This document shows positions 62,921 to 64,000 of a stretch of DNA of 64,000 bases, piece after piece. Every line of letters begins with the position of its first letter. Within the stretch, counting starts at the first letter, position 1. Below the pieces are notes generated by a model. That model was not told where the DNA came from. It searched no databases and saw only the letters and a list, made by a program, of their open reading frames with translations. This stretch comes from Gracilimonas sp040882225 (GTDB lineage Bacteria; Bacteroidota; Rhodothermia; Balneolales; Balneolaceae): contig JBBEBR010000006.1 of assembly GCA_040882225.1 (NCBI GenBank), positions 186,001 through 250,000 of the forward strand, given 5' to 3'. The translations under genes and the position numbers were made by a program.

Positions 62921-63955
62921 ATGAGCACAGGCGGAATTGATATACTCGGGTTATTTTTTATGCCCACATGGGTAATTGTTTTGATTGTAGGAATGATTAG
63001 TTATCTCAACTCGGCAGCTATTTTGGTGTATGTGGAACGAAGAGTTGCCAGTTTTATACAGAATCGTGTGGGGCCAAACCGCGTAGGCCCATTTGGACTT
63101 TTACAACCACTTGCCGACGTAGCTAAACTTCTGCTAAAAGAAGACGTCACCCCCACACAAGGTAATAAAGTGCTACATGCTGTCGCTCCCATGATTCCGG
63201 TAGTAACCGCATTGATGACCGTAGCCGTTATTCCTTTTGGCGAGAATCTTTATATCACGGATATCAATGCCGGAGTTTTGTTTTTACTTGCTGTAGCGTC
63301 GCTTGGTGTATATGGAGTAACACTTGCCGGATGGGCGTCAAATAGTAAATACTCTCTTTTGGGGGGATTAAGAGCCGCTGCTCAAATGATCAGCTATGAG
63401 CTGCCAATGGGAATGGCCGTGGCTTCCGTTGTTTTGGTTGCAGGTTCTTTAAGCGTGGTACAAGTAGCCGCTTCACAAGAATATTTGTGGAATGTCTTTA
63501 TCAATCCTATTGGAGCGGTGATTTTCATTGTTGCCGCATTTGCCGAAGCCAACCGAACACCTTTCGACTTGGTTGAAGCCGAACAGGAGCTTGTGGGTGG
63601 ATTTCACACCGAGTATAGTGGAATGAAGTTTGGAATGTTTTTTCTTGCTGAATACATGCATGTGTTCATTGGCAGTATTTTGATTACCACTTTCTTTTTT
63701 GGAAGCTACCATCTTCCATTTGCCGGTTACTGGCTTCCCGAGTTAGAGCCTCTTGCAAAAGGTTTACTGGATGTGGCGGTTTTCAGTGTCAAAGTTTGCT
63801 TCTGGTGCTTTGTATTTATTTGGGTACGCTGGACTATTCCACGTTTCAAGTACAATCAGGTTATGAAATTGGGCTGGGGAAGACTGCTTCCGTTGAGTAT
63901 CCTGAACTTCATGCTAATTGCCGCAGGAATGTACGCATACACTCACCTGTTTTAA
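62921..63955 (+). CDS. nuoH: NADH-quinone oxidoreductase subunit H
   Basis: 344 aa, with 8 TM segments forming the membrane entrance of the quinone channel. YVERRVASFIQNRVGPNRVGPFGLLQPLADVAKLLLKED, AEANRTPFDLVEAEQELVGGFHTEYSGMKF and WVRWTIPRFKYNQVM are diagnostic. nuoI would be expected next. The remaining 45 bases to the window end show no start. Confidence 0.98.
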   Translation: MSTGGIDILGLFFMPTWVIVLIVGMISYLNSAAILVYVERRVASFIQNRVGPNRVGPFGLLQPLADVAKLLLKEDVTPTQGNKVLHAVAPMIPVVTALMTVAVIPFGENLYITDINAGVLFLLAVASLGVYGVTLAGWASNSKYSLLGGLRAAAQMISYELPMGMAVASVVLVAGSLSVVQVAASQEYLWNVFINPIGAVIFIVAAFAEANRTPFDLVEAEQELVGGFHTEYSGMKFGMFFLAEYMHVFIGSILITTFFFGSYHLPFAGYWLPELEPLAKGLLDVAVFSVKVCFWCFVFIWVRWTIPRFKYNQVMKLGWGRLLPLSILNFMLIAAGMYAYTHLF

Positions 63956-64000
63956 TTTCCAATTCACATCAAAATATTTTTGAAACCGGTCATTTTAGGC

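Overview
The window looks like chromosome from a member of the Balneolota/Rhodothermota branch of the Bacteroidota-Chlorobiota supergroup (Balneola or Gracilimonas-like). This is inferred from the gene repertoire, not from a search. The markers are PorV/PorQ-type barrels, a DUF4837 lipoprotein, a DUF3109 protein, an AccD without zinc-finger cysteines, BshC, short GSRMD-type phosphatidylserine decarboxylase, a Q-rich RpoN and a trp operon carrying its own trpS. Coding density is high. No rRNA, tRNA, CRISPR array or transposase was seen.

Layout. 1-6841 (minus) is an RND efflux locus: permease, lipoprotein adaptor, then a second permease cut by the left edge. 7116-8570 is a solitary AlbA_2/RecG-C-like regulator. 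8571-9054 is non-coding, with three DnaA-box-like 9-mers and a patchwork of palindromes. Next come rpoN with a DUF3109 gene (minus), an M16 peptidase lipoprotein, a phosphohexomutase and a baeRF3-like protein (plus). 17654-22856 (minus) holds dprA, obg, a DPP-IV-like peptidase and accD.

22942-33000 (minus) is a trp operon in the order trpL-E-S-G-D-C-F-B-[antitoxin-PIN toxin]-A-DUF4837. It begins with a classical attenuator: a leader peptide with three consecutive Trp codons, an antiterminator pairing and an intrinsic terminator. It ends at a second intrinsic terminator. Its loose gene junctions are filled by short repeats, one of which supplies both the trpS stop and the trpG start.

33099-38058 (plus) encodes an envelope cluster: a lipoprotein, a sortilin/BNR-like propeller with a FlgD-like C-terminus, and two PorV/PorQ-like barrels. 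The first barrel reading frame is preceded by an in-frame array of a 159-bp repeat. It runs into a polysaccharide cluster (38076-44139: two glycosyltransferases, flippase, polysaccharide deacetylase, WecB). 44253-56187 (minus) is housekeeping: pssA, an MBL hydrolase, psd, rseP, dxr, pgeF, aroE, an SRPBCC protein, tmk, a PspC protein, 5-FTHF cyclo-ligase, bshC and a bifunctional-nuclease-like protein. 56410 to the right edge (plus) is the nuo operon, nuoA-H. It is tightly packed except between nuoF and nuoG, where the C-terminal half of a four-helix-bundle (S23/IVS-type) gene lies between imperfect inverted repeats.

A recurring theme is small repeat DNA that contributes to reading frames or gene boundaries: the lipoprotein signal of the RND adaptor, the trpS/trpG junction and the 5' end of the first barrel gene. 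The best candidates for something undescribed are these repeat-to-gene boundaries, the trp operon with its embedded toxin-antitoxin pair, and the DnaA-box cluster.
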